From Haloarchaeobius sp. HME9146 (GTDB taxonomy: Archaea; Halobacteriota; Halobacteria; Halobacteriales; Natrialbaceae): 64,000 nucleotides of DNA. Shown here piece by piece: positions 16,676-25,846 of the stretch (within the stretch, counting starts at the first letter, position 1; each line of letters starts with the position of its first letter). Under the pieces are notes generated by a model, which was not told the DNA's origin, searched no databases, and saw only the letters and a list, made by a program, of their open reading frames with translations. The DNA lies in NCBI RefSeq assembly GCF_025399835.1, contig NZ_JAODVR010000001.1, forward strand, positions 310,001 to 374,000. The letters run 5' to 3'. Made by a program: the position numbers and the translations under genes.

Positions 16676-18514
16676 ATGGTACAGGCAATTTGGTTGGTGG
16701 TGTTCGTACTGCTCACGTTCAGCGTCGGTTACATCGGGTACAGCAGGTACCTGGCACGGTTCGTCGGCCTGGACGACGAACGCGAGACACCAGCACACAA
16801 GTACGAAGACGGTCAGGAGTACGTCCCGGCGAAGAAGCCGGTGCTCCTGGGGCATCACTATTCGAGTATCGCAGGCGGGGCACCCATCGTGGGTCCCATC
16901 ACAGCCGCGGTGTGGTGGGGATGGGTGCCGGCGTTCCTCTGGATCGCCATCGGGAACCCACTGTTCGGTGCGGTTCACGACTTCATGTCGCTGAGCACGA
17001 GCGTGCGACACGACGGGAAGTCGATCGGCTACATCATGGGTGAATACGTGGGCGAACGCGGCAAGGACATGATCCTATGGTTCGCGTTCCTCACGATCAT
17101 CCTGGTCATCGCGGTGTTCGCACTGGTGGTCGCACTGGTGTTCACCGCCTATCCGCAGTCGGCGACGGCGAGCATGGTTTACATCCTGCTCGCGCTGGTG
17201 TTCGGGGTCTACCTATACCAGCTCAACCTGCCGTTCCTGCCGGGAGCCGTGGCGTTCGTCGCCGCGGTCTTCGCCGGCGTGTTCGTGGGGGCGCAGTTCC
17301 CCATCGCGCTCACGCCCGGCGCGGGCGGCTTCGCGCCGTACCCAGAGGGAACCATCGTACTGTTCTCCTCGTCACCGCTTCCGGCGGTGCTCGGGAGTAC
17401 GAACATCGCGATGTGGATCCCCGTGGTCATCATCTACGGGTTCGTCGCCAGCGTGCTGCCGGTGTGGGTCCTGCTACAGCCACGGGACTTCCTCACGTCG
17501 AACCTGCTGTACGTCGGCGTCGGCGGCACGCTGCTGGCGGTCATCGTCGGGACCTTCACGGGTGCCGGCGAGACCCTCGCAATCAGTCTCCCCGCGTTCA
17601 AAGGGTTCATGGGGGACCCCGAACTCGCGGCGGCACCACTGTTCCCACTACTGTTCGTGACAATCGCGTGTGGGACCATCAGCGGCTTCCACTCGCTGGT
17701 CTCCTCGGGGACGACCGCGAAGCAACTCAACAAGGAGTCCGACGCGCGGATGATCGGTTACGGGGGCATGCTCGGTGAGGGCCTCCTCGCGTCCGTCGCA
17801 CTCATCACCGTCGCAGTGTACGCGAACATTCCGGCCGGGAGCGGTATCGGGCTCGCACTCCCGAACTTCGCGACCGGTGGCGGCATCATCCTGAACGCGG
17901 CGTTCGGCATCAACCAGACGCTGGCCGCCTCGTTCATGGGACTGGTGCTGGTGAGCTTCCTCCTCACGAGTACGGACACGGCCGTCCGGCTCGGTCGCTA
18001 CATGATGGAGGAGATCATCGGCACGCCCGAGACCGACCTGCAGCGCTCGCTGTCGAACCGCTACGCGACCGCAGGCATCCAGGTCATCCCGGCGTACGTG
18101 CTCGTCGCCAGTGGCCGGTGGGCCGACCTCTGGCCGCTGTTCGGCGGCGCGAACCAGACGCTCGCCGCACTGGCACTGCTCATCGCGACGGTGTGGCTGG
18201 CCAACTGGGACGAGAGCAAGCAGCTGCTCAGCACGGGCGTCCCGATGGCCATCATGTTCACCGTCACGACGACCGCACTGCTGTACCTGGCGTTCTACCA
18301 GAACCTCTACGTCAAGTTCATCCAGGGCAACTGGCCCGGTGAGGGCGCGCCAGGACTGGTGCCACAGCTCGCGGCCGCGGTCCAGATAGTCATCGCACTG
18401 ACGCTGATATACCTGGCCCTGTCGGTGTTGAAGATGGGGTACGAGAACATCCAGCACGCCAGGGGTTCGGGTGCCGTCGCCGCCGACGGCGGGGAGGTGG
18501 AATCGGACGACTAA
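16676..18514 (+). CDS. cstA: CstA-family carbon starvation protein, peptide/pyruvate transporter
   Basis: The 612-residue polytopic membrane protein shows CstA hallmarks: the N-terminal segment, HHYSSIAGGAPIVGPITAAVWWGWVPAFLWI, HDFMSLSTSVRHDGKSIGYI and FHSLVSSGTTAKQLNKESDA. CstA proteins import peptides or pyruvate during carbon limitation. The 152-bp upstream gap is AT-rich, with TTTAAAT (16633-16639) and TTATAT (16652-16657) as candidate TATA boxes. The stop overlaps by 4 nt the end of a convergent gene. Confidence 0.9.
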   Translation: MVQAIWLVVFVLLTFSVGYIGYSRYLARFVGLDDERETPAHKYEDGQEYVPAKKPVLLGHHYSSIAGGAPIVGPITAAVWWGWVPAFLWIAIGNPLFGAVHDFMSLSTSVRHDGKSIGYIMGEYVGERGKDMILWFAFLTIILVIAVFALVVALVFTAYPQSATASMVYILLALVFGVYLYQLNLPFLPGAVAFVAAVFAGVFVGAQFPIALTPGAGGFAPYPEGTIVLFSSSPLPAVLGSTNIAMWIPVVIIYGFVASVLPVWVLLQPRDFLTSNLLYVGVGGTLLAVIVGTFTGAGETLAISLPAFKGFMGDPELAAAPLFPLLFVTIACGTISGFHSLVSSGTTAKQLNKESDARMIGYGGMLGEGLLASVALITVAVYANIPAGSGIGLALPNFATGGGIILNAAFGINQTLAASFMGLVLVSFLLTSTDTAVRLGRYMMEEIIGTPETDLQRSLSNRYATAGIQVIPAYVLVASGRWADLWPLFGGANQTLAALALLIATVWLANWDESKQLLSTGVPMAIMFTVTTTALLYLAFYQNLYVKFIQGNWPGEGAPGLVPQLAAAVQIVIALTLIYLALSVLKMGYENIQHARGSGAVAADGGEVESDD

Positions 18515-19104
18515 CCCAGCAGCCCACGCAGCTTGGTGACCAGTCCGGTTGTCTCTGGGGTGGCGGACTCCCACAACCGAAACGCGCGTTCGACCTCCGC
18601 ATTTTCGCTGGCGACGAGTTCCTCTGCTTCGGGAGCGACGACCACGAGGTTGACCTCGTAGTGACCGTAGTAGCCGTACTTCAGCAGGGTTCGGTCGTGG
18701 AACCCGTCGACGAAGTCGGCGACCTCGTCCGGAATCTCGGGGACGACGACGACGAACGTGAACTCGGTCTCGAAGTGGTCCTCGTCGAGGGTGATCCAGT
18801 CGTCGGCGAGGTCGTGCCCGAGGTCGACAAGGGCCTCGAGGTCGGCCGTCGTCACCGACTCGGCCCGCCGGACGAACAGGTGCTCGACGGCCTCGTGGTA
18901 GCCGTACCGCAAGGCGGCGATGAAGAACTGCTTCTGGTTCTTGATGAGCATCTCGCCGTAGAGGGTGAACTCCTCGCCCTCGACCGTGTAGTCCTTCTCG
19001 AGGTCGTAGTTGTACATGAGCCGGTCGGAGACGCGGTCGACGTACTCGTCGTCGTCCCAGTCGGGCACGTCCTCCGGCAGCTGTTCGTGTGCGTCGTCAC
19101 TCAT
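18511..19104 (-). CDS. Acidic soluble protein of unknown function
   Basis: The 197-residue protein has a very acidic start (EQLPEDVPDWDDDEYVDRVSDRL), a Phe/Tyr-rich middle (YGEMLIKNQKQFFIAALRYGYHEAVEHLFV) and a beta-rich C-half (ETEFTFVVVVPEIPDEVADF, YYGHYEVNLVVVAPEAEELV). No transmembrane segment or known motif is visible. It is convergent with cstA and overlaps the upstream cupin gene by 8 nt, so it is co-transcribed with that gene. The function is unknown. Confidence 0.65.
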   Translation of the reverse strand: MSDDAHEQLPEDVPDWDDDEYVDRVSDRLMYNYDLEKDYTVEGEEFTLYGEMLIKNQKQFFIAALRYGYHEAVEHLFVRRAESVTTADLEALVDLGHDLADDWITLDEDHFETEFTFVVVVPEIPDEVADFVDGFHDRTLLKYGYYGHYEVNLVVVAPEAEELVASENAEVERAFRLWESATPETTGLVTKLRGLLG

Positions 19105-19477
19105 GGTCAGGGTCGTAGGCGTGCGCGTCGTCGTCGACGGCCGGTGCACCGATGGCGAGGACGCGAACCATGTCCGAGGCCGCCGCCGGGTTGTACGCGC
19201 GCTGTGGGCTGTCGGGGGTGATCACGACAGCCTCGTCGGGGCCAGCGGTCAGGTCCCCGTCCGGCGTCTCTACGTGTAGCGTCCCCGAGAGCACGTAGAA
19301 CACCTCTTCCTGCTCGTCGTGGTAGTGGTACGCCAGTGGAAGCTGTTCGCCCGGGTCCGCCTCGTACACGTTCACGGCGACCTTCGAGAGCCCGGCGGCG
19401 TCGCTCAGGCTGCGCTGTACCGATGGTCGGTCCGGTGTGACGTCGAGGTCATCGACGTCGATGACGTGGTAGCCCAT
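19097..19477 (-). CDS. Single-domain cupin protein
   Basis: The 126-residue protein has cupin motif 1 (YHYHDEQEEVFYVLSGTLHVETPDG) with metal-type His residues and motif 2 region (VITPDSPQRAYNPA). Cupins of this size act as dioxygenases, isomerases or small-molecule binding proteins; the ligand is not predictable. ATG 19477 gives the usual start before strand 1, and the preceding in-frame Met codons lie in promoter sequence. It overlaps the next gene by 8 nt. Confidence 0.75.
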   Translation of the reverse strand: MGYHVIDVDDLDVTPDRPSVQRSLSDAAGLSKVAVNVYEADPGEQLPLAYHYHDEQEEVFYVLSGTLHVETPDGDLTAGPDEAVVITPDSPQRAYNPAAASDMVRVLAIGAPAVDDDAHAYDPDHE

Positions 19478-19570
19478 ACCCGTCGGAATGAGAGTATCCG
19501 ATAAATATCCACTGCCACATGTTCCCATAGACCACAACTTTTGTCACCCTGTACCGCTAGCATACTCTCT

Positions 19571-19786
19571 ATGGGCACGAACGACGAGGCAGAGGCCTGT
19601 GGACGCTGTGCCATGAGCTCGGCGATGGCGACCACAGGGGGCGACCACGGCACCAACCCGTTCGACGGCGACCGCATCGAACTCAGCGACGACGAACTCC
19701 GCTCGGCGTCCCGGCACGTCGTCGCGCTCGGGAACCTGAAGCGCCGGCTCAACGAGTGGGTGCACGACCTCACCTACGGGCGCTGA
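19571..19786 (+). CDS. Small hypothetical protein
   Basis: The 71-residue product has one CGRC pair near its N-terminus, a Gly/Asp-rich linker and an amphipathic C-terminal helix (DDELRSASRHVVALGNLKRRLNEWVHDL). ATG 19571 is preceded by AT-containing sequence in the divergent gap with the cupin gene. The function is unknown and the gene call is moderate because of its size. Confidence 0.5.
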   Translation: MGTNDEAEACGRCAMSSAMATTGGDHGTNPFDGDRIELSDDELRSASRHVVALGNLKRRLNEWVHDLTYGR

Positions 19787-19955
19787 CGGCCGCTCACGGC
19801 GCTTCAGCCTGTCACGAACACGGCGAGCCGCTGGCTCGTCTCCAGCGGAGGCCGACACCATTGCTCGCGAGCAGGTCGTAGACACGTGGTGAGTGTCACG
19901 TTCACACGCGCGCTGGAAGGTTTATGGCGCGTGGTGGCTTAGGGGCCAACGACCG

Positions 19956-20648
19956 ATGGAAGAGAGCATCTCCGGGTTCAAGGTGCGCGGCGAGTGGCAC
20001 GACGTCGTCGAACACGGCGAACGTGTCACACGCGCACTCAGGGACCTCGACGCGAACACCGGGGAGTACGAGAAAGCGTTCGACGCATGGAACGAGTGGC
20101 GGCCGAAGGCGACCGACACCATCGAACAGGACGTCCCGGAGAAGACCGCCGAGCAGGCGAGTGTCGGCGAAGGCCAGGGCGAGAAGGCCGGGAAGAAGCC
20201 GAACGAGGACGTCCAGACCGCGGGCGAGAAGCTGAGCGAGTCCTACGAGAAGTTAGAGGAGGGCGACACCGACGACGCGGTGAACAAGTGGAACGAGTCC
20301 ATCGAGTACGTCGCGCGGGCGGCCGACTCCGCCGGCCGGAAGGCGCTCCGGAAGGTCGAGAGCACGGTGTACCAGCGCGTGATGACGCAGCTCGCGCCGT
20401 ACTACTTCGACAACGAACTCGTCTCCGCGAACCTCCAGCAGACCGGCGGGCGCGAGGAGCTGTTCATCTTCGAGGTGAACGTCAACGACGACGCCCTCAA
20501 GCCCGAGGTCGCCGACCGCCTCTACGAGTACGAGGACACCGTCGACCGCTGGCACGTCGACGTCGAGAAGGAGACCACCCAGATAGAGGCCGCCGAGGGT
20601 GTGGAGCCGCCGAAGTCCGAAGACCGGTCGAAGCACTCGACCAACTGA
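19956..20648 (+). CDS. DUF5828-type haloarchaeal protein
   Basis: The 230-residue soluble protein starts MEESISGFKVRGEWHDVVEHGERVTRALRD, a signature I associate with the haloarchaeal DUF5828 family. The middle is low-complexity and charged (EKTAEQASVGEGQGEKAGKK), and the C-half alternates helix and strand (TVYQRVMTQLAPYYFDNELVSANL, ELFIFEVNVNDDALKPEVADRLYEYEDTVD). A TATA-like GGTTTATGG lies about 30 nt before ATG 19956. The family's function is unknown. Confidence 0.75.
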   Translation: MEESISGFKVRGEWHDVVEHGERVTRALRDLDANTGEYEKAFDAWNEWRPKATDTIEQDVPEKTAEQASVGEGQGEKAGKKPNEDVQTAGEKLSESYEKLEEGDTDDAVNKWNESIEYVARAADSAGRKALRKVESTVYQRVMTQLAPYYFDNELVSANLQQTGGREELFIFEVNVNDDALKPEVADRLYEYEDTVDRWHVDVEKETTQIEAAEGVEPPKSEDRSKHSTN

Positions 20649-20651
20649 TTC

Positions 20652-21446
20652 TCAGAACTCGACCCAGTCGGACTGGGTCCGGGCGTCCCCACCTGCACCG
20701 ACCAGGTCCTCGACGAACAGCATGGTCGCCGCGTCGGCCGCGACCGCGAGTGGCGTCGTCGCGAGCAGGCCGACGACGATACCGACGATGCCGGTGTTGT
20801 ACACGACCACCGAGAGCGGGAACGAGACGGCCGCGGTGAACAGCAGGTACTGGAACGCGAACGAGAGGTACTCCCCGCCTTGCCGGGCGAGCCCGTAACT
20901 GCGCCGGAGCGCGTCGACCGCACCGCGGTCTTCGACCACGACGAGGTAGGGTGCCGCATAGAACAGGTAGGCGAGGACGAGCAGGAGCGGGATGGCCAGA
21001 ATCAACAGTCCCGACCCGGCAGCTCCACCGAGAACGAGCAGGAGGACGATGGCGAAGTCGAGCGCGACGAGCCCGAACATGGGGACGAACCGGTCGCGGG
21101 CCGCCTCGACGGGGTCGACCTCGCGGCTGTGCATCGTGGCGCGGAGTCTCGAGAGATAGCCCGCGGTCAGGGCGGCGTCGGCACCCAGCGCGACCGGTGC
21201 CAGGACGAACAGGGGCGAGACGGTGACGCCCGCCGGGACCGGGACGTTCACGAACGCGTCGAGGGTCCCGAGCCCCGTCGGGAAGCCGAACTTTATCGAG
21301 GCGACGTCGGCCCCCACGAGGATACGCCGAAGCCGGTCCACGTAGAGGAGCGACGCCAGCAGCGGGAACGCGAACAGGAGCCGGTCGTCAGATGCCCGGA
21401 ACCAGCCACGGCGGAGGTAGGTGGTGAGCGAGGACGTGACAGCCAT
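20652..21446 (-). CDS. Multi-pass membrane protein, unknown function
   Basis: The 264-residue product has about six hydrophobic segments (LLFAFPLLASLLYVDRL, VSPLFVLAPVALGADAALTAG, MFGLVALDFAIVLLLVLGG, LLILAIPLLLVLAYLFYAAPYLVVVEDRG and others). The segment YAAPYLVVVEDRGAVDALRRSYGLARQGG is the kind of motif seen in DUF7847/GdpP-membrane-like haloarchaeal proteins. The function is unknown. It is divergent from the second phosphate permease gene. Confidence 0.65.
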   Translation of the reverse strand: MAVTSSLTTYLRRGWFRASDDRLLFAFPLLASLLYVDRLRRILVGADVASIKFGFPTGLGTLDAFVNVPVPAGVTVSPLFVLAPVALGADAALTAGYLSRLRATMHSREVDPVEAARDRFVPMFGLVALDFAIVLLLVLGGAAGSGLLILAIPLLLVLAYLFYAAPYLVVVEDRGAVDALRRSYGLARQGGEYLSFAFQYLLFTAAVSFPLSVVVYNTGIVGIVVGLLATTPLAVAADAATMLFVEDLVGAGGDARTQSDWVEF

Positions 21447-21529
21447 GGCGGGCCGTACTCGACTGAGACTCGTATAGGTTGGGAGTCGAGACGACACCGA
21501 CTTATAGCCGCCCACCGACGTGGCCGACA

Positions 21530-22720
21530 ATGGTAGGCGCCGCGACGATCGCGACGTTCCTCGTGGCGGGACTGGCCAGTCTGTTCATGGCGTGGTCCAT
21601 CGGTGCCGGGTCGTCCGGGTCCACACCGTTCGCTCCCGCGGTCGGCGCGAACGCCATCTCGGTGATGCGTGCGGGCTTCTTCGTCGGTATCCTCGGCTTC
21701 GCCGGCGCGGTGTTGCAGGGCCAGGGCGTCACGGACGCGGTCGGGAAGGAACTCGTCCTCTTCCCGGCAGGCGGCGGCCTGACCGCGCTCGCGGCCACCG
21801 TCGGCCTGCTCATCGCGGGCCTGCTGGTCGCGGCCGGTATCTTCACCGGCTACCCCATCGCGACCGCCTTCACCGTCACGGGTGCGGTCGTCGGCGTCGG
21901 GCTGGCACTGGGTGGACAGCCGGCCATCGACAAGTACCGCGTCATCGTGACGATGTGGGTCGCGGTTCCGTTCGTCGGTGGCGGGGTGGCCTACGTCGTC
22001 GCCCGGTTGCTCCGGGCCGAGGGCGTCAGCGAACGGCTCGTGGTGCCCCTGCTCGCCGGCATCGTCGGGGTCATCATCGCGAACGTGAAGTTCGTGCTGC
22101 TCGGGCCAGCCGGGGAGAGCCAGTCCATCGCACGCACCGCGGCCCAGTCGATGCCGGGCTCGACGCTGGCCGACATGGCCATCGTCTCGCTCGCCCTCGG
22201 CGGCATAGCCGCGCTCGCGCTCGCACAGGACATGGCGAACGACGAGACGGCGGGCCAGCGCCACTTCCTGCTGGTGCTCGGCGCACTCGTCGCGTTCTCG
22301 GCCGGTGGCAGCCAGGTCGGCCTGGCGGTCGGCCCACTCGCGCCACTGCTCTCCGAGTTCTCGATTCCGACCGTCGCCCTCCTGCTCGGTGGCGGCCTCG
22401 GCCTGCTCGCCGGGTCGTGGACGGGTGCCCCGCGGATGATAAAGGCGCTCTCGCAGGACTACTCCTCGCTCGGGCCGCGCCGGTCCATCGCCGCGCTCAT
22501 CCCGAGTTTCGCCATCGCCCAGACCGCCATCTTCCTCGGCGTCCCCATCTCGTTCAACGAGATAATCGTCAGCGCCATCGTCGGGTCCGGCTACGCCGCC
22601 GGTGGGTCGGGTGTCAGTCGCAAGAAGATGGTCTACACCGTGCTGGCGTGGATCGGCTCGCTGGTGCTCGCGTTCGTCGTGAGCTACCTCGGGTTCCTCG
22701 CGGTCGACGCGGTGCTGTAG
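21530..22720 (+). CDS. PiT-family inorganic phosphate permease (second copy)
   Basis: The 396-residue membrane transporter shows both PiT half-signatures: AWSIGAGSSGSTPFAPAVGANAIS at the N-terminus and ALAQDMANDETAG with FSAGGSQVGLAVGPLAPLL in the second half. It is only moderately similar to the PiT gene at 2738-3982 and lacks that protein's long charged loop. ATG 21530 has a TATA box (CTTATAG) about 27 nt upstream, which supports a leaderless transcript. No PhoU-like gene accompanies it. Confidence 0.82.
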   Translation: MVGAATIATFLVAGLASLFMAWSIGAGSSGSTPFAPAVGANAISVMRAGFFVGILGFAGAVLQGQGVTDAVGKELVLFPAGGGLTALAATVGLLIAGLLVAAGIFTGYPIATAFTVTGAVVGVGLALGGQPAIDKYRVIVTMWVAVPFVGGGVAYVVARLLRAEGVSERLVVPLLAGIVGVIIANVKFVLLGPAGESQSIARTAAQSMPGSTLADMAIVSLALGGIAALALAQDMANDETAGQRHFLLVLGALVAFSAGGSQVGLAVGPLAPLLSEFSIPTVALLLGGGLGLLAGSWTGAPRMIKALSQDYSSLGPRRSIAALIPSFAIAQTAIFLGVPISFNEIIVSAIVGSGYAAGGSGVSRKKMVYTVLAWIGSLVLAFVVSYLGFLAVDAVL

Positions 22721-22907
22721 CGCTATCGCGTTGGGGACGCAACTGCCGACACGACTGCGTCGCATCGACGGACCCACTGCGCTCGTCCTGCTCGTTCGGC
22801 GAGACGCACGGCCAGCTGTGGAAACTGTCACTCGGTCAGTTCCACACAGTTTTTTCAATCGGAAGGTAGACTGGTGACACATCGCAGCGGGGGCAACGGG
22901 GCATACA

Positions 22908-23087
22908 ATGAAGAATCCAAAGCGAGACGCGCCACAGACGACCAGCGAGTTTCAGGACCAGCTTCGGCGACTCCTTCGCGCGGCCTACGAGAACGACGTC
23001 GACATCAAGGGGTCGGTCGACTGTCGAAACGGGCCGTATATGCCGGACTACGAGCTCCAGATCACGGAGATAACGAAACCGGATTAG
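22908..23087 (+). CDS. 59-residue soluble protein next to the Bat-type regulator
   Basis: The frame encodes 59 residues beginning MKNPKRDAPQTTSEFQDQL, with the core RRLLRAAYENDVDIKGSVD and CRNGPYMPDYELQITEI. The pattern LLRAAYxNxVDIxG followed by CRNG...PDYExxI resembles small haloarchaeal proteins I have seen near HTH_10 regulators. It lies 156 bp upstream of such a regulator on the same strand, so co-expression or partnership is plausible. A T-rich promoter-like element (GTTTTTTCAATC) lies about 50 nt before the ATG. Confidence 0.6.
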   Translation: MKNPKRDAPQTTSEFQDQLRRLLRAAYENDVDIKGSVDCRNGPYMPDYELQITEITKPD

Positions 23088-23243
23088 TGAGCCGGGCGAC
23101 CGACGCCAACAGCGACGGGCGTGACCCACAGTTGACTATCCATGGCGGTCGTTTATTCCCTTATAGCTGCAATAGTTTCAGACGATGCTCACTGACGTTA
23201 GCCCCTGCTGCTGGCAAGCGAAAACAAGAATGGGAACGGAGAG

Positions 23244-23888
23244 ATGACGGTCTCACTCGCACTCGGGGTCGACGTCTCGGCGGTCTTTCCGGGCAAAGAG
23301 ACGCTTCTCGAACCGAGTCAGACGGGGACGTTCGAACGCATGGTCCCGTTCAGAAGTGGCGGAAAGACCACGCTCTGGGTCTCCGGCCCGTCCCACGACG
23401 CGGCCGCAGACGTATTGCTGTCACACCCGGCGGTCACGCACGCAGTCCGCCTCGACGAGGGAGACGAACGGTCGCTGTACGAGCTCGAACTCGCGAGCGA
23501 CCTGGGCCCCGTCGCCGACGCTATCGACCACACCGGTGCGATGGCCACCCGCGCCGAGGTCATCGACGCGACGATCCGCCTGACGCTGCGCTTCCGGGAC
23601 CAGGACGAACTGCAGCAGTTCGTCGATTCGCTCGAGGTGGCAGCCGTCCAGTTCGAGGTCACCTGGAAGGGCAACGGGACCGTCACCGGCGACGGTGGCA
23701 CCGATTCCCTGACCCAGTGCCAGCGCCAGACCCTCTGGCTCGCCTACGAACGCGGCTACTTCAACATCCCCCGCGACACGTCGCTCTCGGAACTCGCGGA
23801 CGAGCTGGGTGTGTCGAGCCAGGCCGTCTCGGAGCGGCTCCGTCGGGCGATGGGGTCCTACCTCGGGACGACCATGCTGACGGAGTGA
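23244..23888 (+). CDS. Bat-type transcriptional regulator with HTH_10 domain
   Basis: The 214-residue protein ends with the haloarchaeal HTH_10 DNA-binding domain (LTQCQRQTLWLAYERGYFNIPRDTSLSELADELGVSSQAVSERLRRA). The N-terminal ~150 residues form a beta-rich domain like the region before the HTH in bacterio-opsin activator (Bat) homologues, but no PAS or GAF sensor is attached. It is therefore a small one-component regulator with an unknown signal. TTTATTCCCTTATAG lies about 80-90 nt upstream, predicting a leadered transcript. Confidence 0.85.
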   Translation: MTVSLALGVDVSAVFPGKETLLEPSQTGTFERMVPFRSGGKTTLWVSGPSHDAAADVLLSHPAVTHAVRLDEGDERSLYELELASDLGPVADAIDHTGAMATRAEVIDATIRLTLRFRDQDELQQFVDSLEVAAVQFEVTWKGNGTVTGDGGTDSLTQCQRQTLWLAYERGYFNIPRDTSLSELADELGVSSQAVSERLRRAMGSYLGTTMLTE

Positions 23889-24047
23889 GACACCGCCGTT
23901 CTCGACGGTCCCGCTCCGTCTCGGCGACGATAGAACGATTGTAGCGAGGACACGCGATTCCACCAGTCTCGGTGGGAAATAGTTGTATCATGCACGGAGC
24001 GTCGCAATCAGCGACGTGGTGAAAACTCGTGAACCGGACCGGGACCG

Positions 24048-25445
24048 CTATTCGCTCGACGTGACTTCGCTCGCCTCGGCCTCCTGTGACTCGCCGTCCT
24101 CGACAGGTTCGGTTTCGACACGCGTGAGGCGTGCCTTCATGATGCGGGTGTTCTCGACCGCCTCGACGGTGATGCGGATGTCGCCGTACTCTATCTCTTC
24201 ACCTTCCTCGACGAGCCGACCGGCCCGGTTGAAGATGAAGCCCGCGATGGTCTCGAACTCCTCACCCTCGGGGAGTTCGATCTCCATCGCCTCGTTGACG
24301 ACCTCGATGTTCACCTCGCCCTTGACGATGTAGGTGTCCTCGTCGAGGGCCTCGATGGGCTCTTCCTCCTCACCCTCGAGGATCTCGCCGACGATCTCCT
24401 CGATCATGTCCTCCATCGTCACCAGCCCCTCGGTGGTGCCGAACTCGTCGATGACGATGACCATGTGCATGCGGTTCTCGCGCATCTCGGCCATCAGTTC
24501 GTCGGCGTTCTTCGACTCGGGGACGTGCAGCGTCGGGTGGATGAGGTCACTGAGCGTGATGTCCTCGGGTTCGCTCTCGCCGTAGTTCAGGTCCCGGACG
24601 AGGTCACGGATGTGGACGACGCCGATGACGTTGTCCAGGCTCCCCTCGTACACCGGGATGCGGGCGTGACCCGACCGGATACACTGCTCGATAGCCTCCT
24701 CGATGGGGGCGTCCTTGGGGACGGCCTCCATGTCGAGACGGGGGGTCATCACCTCCTTCGCGATGGTGTTGTTGAACCGGAAGATGCGCTGGAGCATCTC
24801 GTGTTCTTCTTCCTCGATGACGCCCTCGCGTTCGCCGGTCTCGATCATGTCCTGAATCTCGTCGCGCGTGACGTACGAGGTCTCGATGGCCGACCGCCCG
24901 CCCGTGACGCTGTTCACGATACGGGTCAGGTAGTCGAACAGCACGATGAGCGGCATCAGGACGTACTCGGACACCTTCAGGGGCTTCGCGATGCGAAGCG
25001 ACCACGACTCGGTGTTCTCGACCGCGTAGCTCTTCGGGGCGGACTCCCCGAACAGCAGGACGAGGGCGGTGATACCGAAGGTCGCAGCGATGACGGCCTC
25101 GCCCTGTCCGAGGTACAGGCCGAACAACCCGGTCGCGATGGACGACATCGCGATGTTCACGAGGTTGTTCCCGACGAGGATGGTCACGAGCAGCCGGTGC
25201 GGGTCGTTCTTCAGTTCGGCGACCGTGTCGGCTCCAGGTGTCCCATCCTCGACGAGTGCCTCGACGCGGTGCTTCGCGAGCGAGAACATCGCGATCTCGG
25301 ACGACGAAAAGAACGCCGAGAGTCCGATGAGGATGACGATGACGAACGAGCCAGCCAGTGCTAGCACGTCTTTCGGGATGAGTATCCCGTAGACGTTGAC
25401 GTCGCTCTGGAGGACCACAGCCGCAATACTAGACGATGAACCCAT
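24048..25445 (-). CDS. CNNM/CorC-type membrane protein with paired CBS domains
   Basis: The 465-residue product has an N-terminal DUF21 membrane domain with four hydrophobic segments (LAGSFVIVILIGLSAFFSSSEIAMFSL onward). A cytoplasmic CBS pair follows (EVMTPRLDMEAVPKDAPIEEAIEQC and LIHPTLHVPESKNADELMAEM, IDEFGTTEGLVTMEDMIEEIVGEI), then a C-terminal CorC_HlyC domain. Family members act in magnesium or cobalt homeostasis; earlier annotations call them hemolysins. The acidic tail (EDGESQEAEASEVTSSE) fits a halophile. ATG 25445 is the first start in the frame. Confidence 0.88.
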   Translation of the reverse strand: MGSSSSIAAVVLQSDVNVYGILIPKDVLALAGSFVIVILIGLSAFFSSSEIAMFSLAKHRVEALVEDGTPGADTVAELKNDPHRLLVTILVGNNLVNIAMSSIATGLFGLYLGQGEAVIAATFGITALVLLFGESAPKSYAVENTESWSLRIAKPLKVSEYVLMPLIVLFDYLTRIVNSVTGGRSAIETSYVTRDEIQDMIETGEREGVIEEEEHEMLQRIFRFNNTIAKEVMTPRLDMEAVPKDAPIEEAIEQCIRSGHARIPVYEGSLDNVIGVVHIRDLVRDLNYGESEPEDITLSDLIHPTLHVPESKNADELMAEMRENRMHMVIVIDEFGTTEGLVTMEDMIEEIVGEILEGEEEEPIEALDEDTYIVKGEVNIEVVNEAMEIELPEGEEFETIAGFIFNRAGRLVEEGEEIEYGDIRITVEAVENTRIMKARLTRVETEPVEDGESQEAEASEVTSSE

Positions 25446-25576
25446 TCAACAGTGACCCTTGGTGGCCGCCGGGATTAACTCTTTTCTCTTTCGTTGACCA
25501 GTCTGGGAGTCGATTGACACGCTCGCGGCCTGCCGGGAACAACACCTTTTCCGACCTCGCCGGCGAAGTAGGCTGT

Positions 25577-25846
25577 ATGTCAGAGCGCGACCCGGGCATC
25601 ACCCTCTACCGGCTGCAGGCGTGCCCGTTCTGTGAACGAGTCGTCCGTGTGCTGGACGAGTACGGCCTCGACTACGAGTCCCGGTTCGTCGAACCGATGC
25701 ACTCGGACCGCAACGTCGTCAAGCGAATCTCGGGTAAGCGCACGGTGCCCGCCATCGTCGACGAGAACACCGGCGTCACCATGTCCGAGAGCGCGAACAT
25801 CGTGGAGTACCTTCACGGCACCTACGGCGACGGGGGTGCGAACTGA
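25577..25846 (+). CDS. Glutaredoxin-like thiol protein
   Basis: The 89-residue thioredoxin-fold protein has the dithiol active site ACPFCERV (CPFC), the cis-Pro TVPAIVDE and the terminal SESANIVEYL helix typical of glutaredoxins and N-terminal glutathione-transferase-like domains. It would exchange disulfides with small thiols (gamma-glutamylcysteine in haloarchaea) or partner proteins. Its TGA overlaps the ATG of the peroxiredoxin-like gene by one base, so the two form an operon. ATG 25577 was chosen because the upstream open frame is not thioredoxin-like. Confidence 0.85.
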   Translation: MSERDPGITLYRLQACPFCERVVRVLDEYGLDYESRFVEPMHSDRNVVKRISGKRTVPAIVDENTGVTMSESANIVEYLHGTYGDGGAN

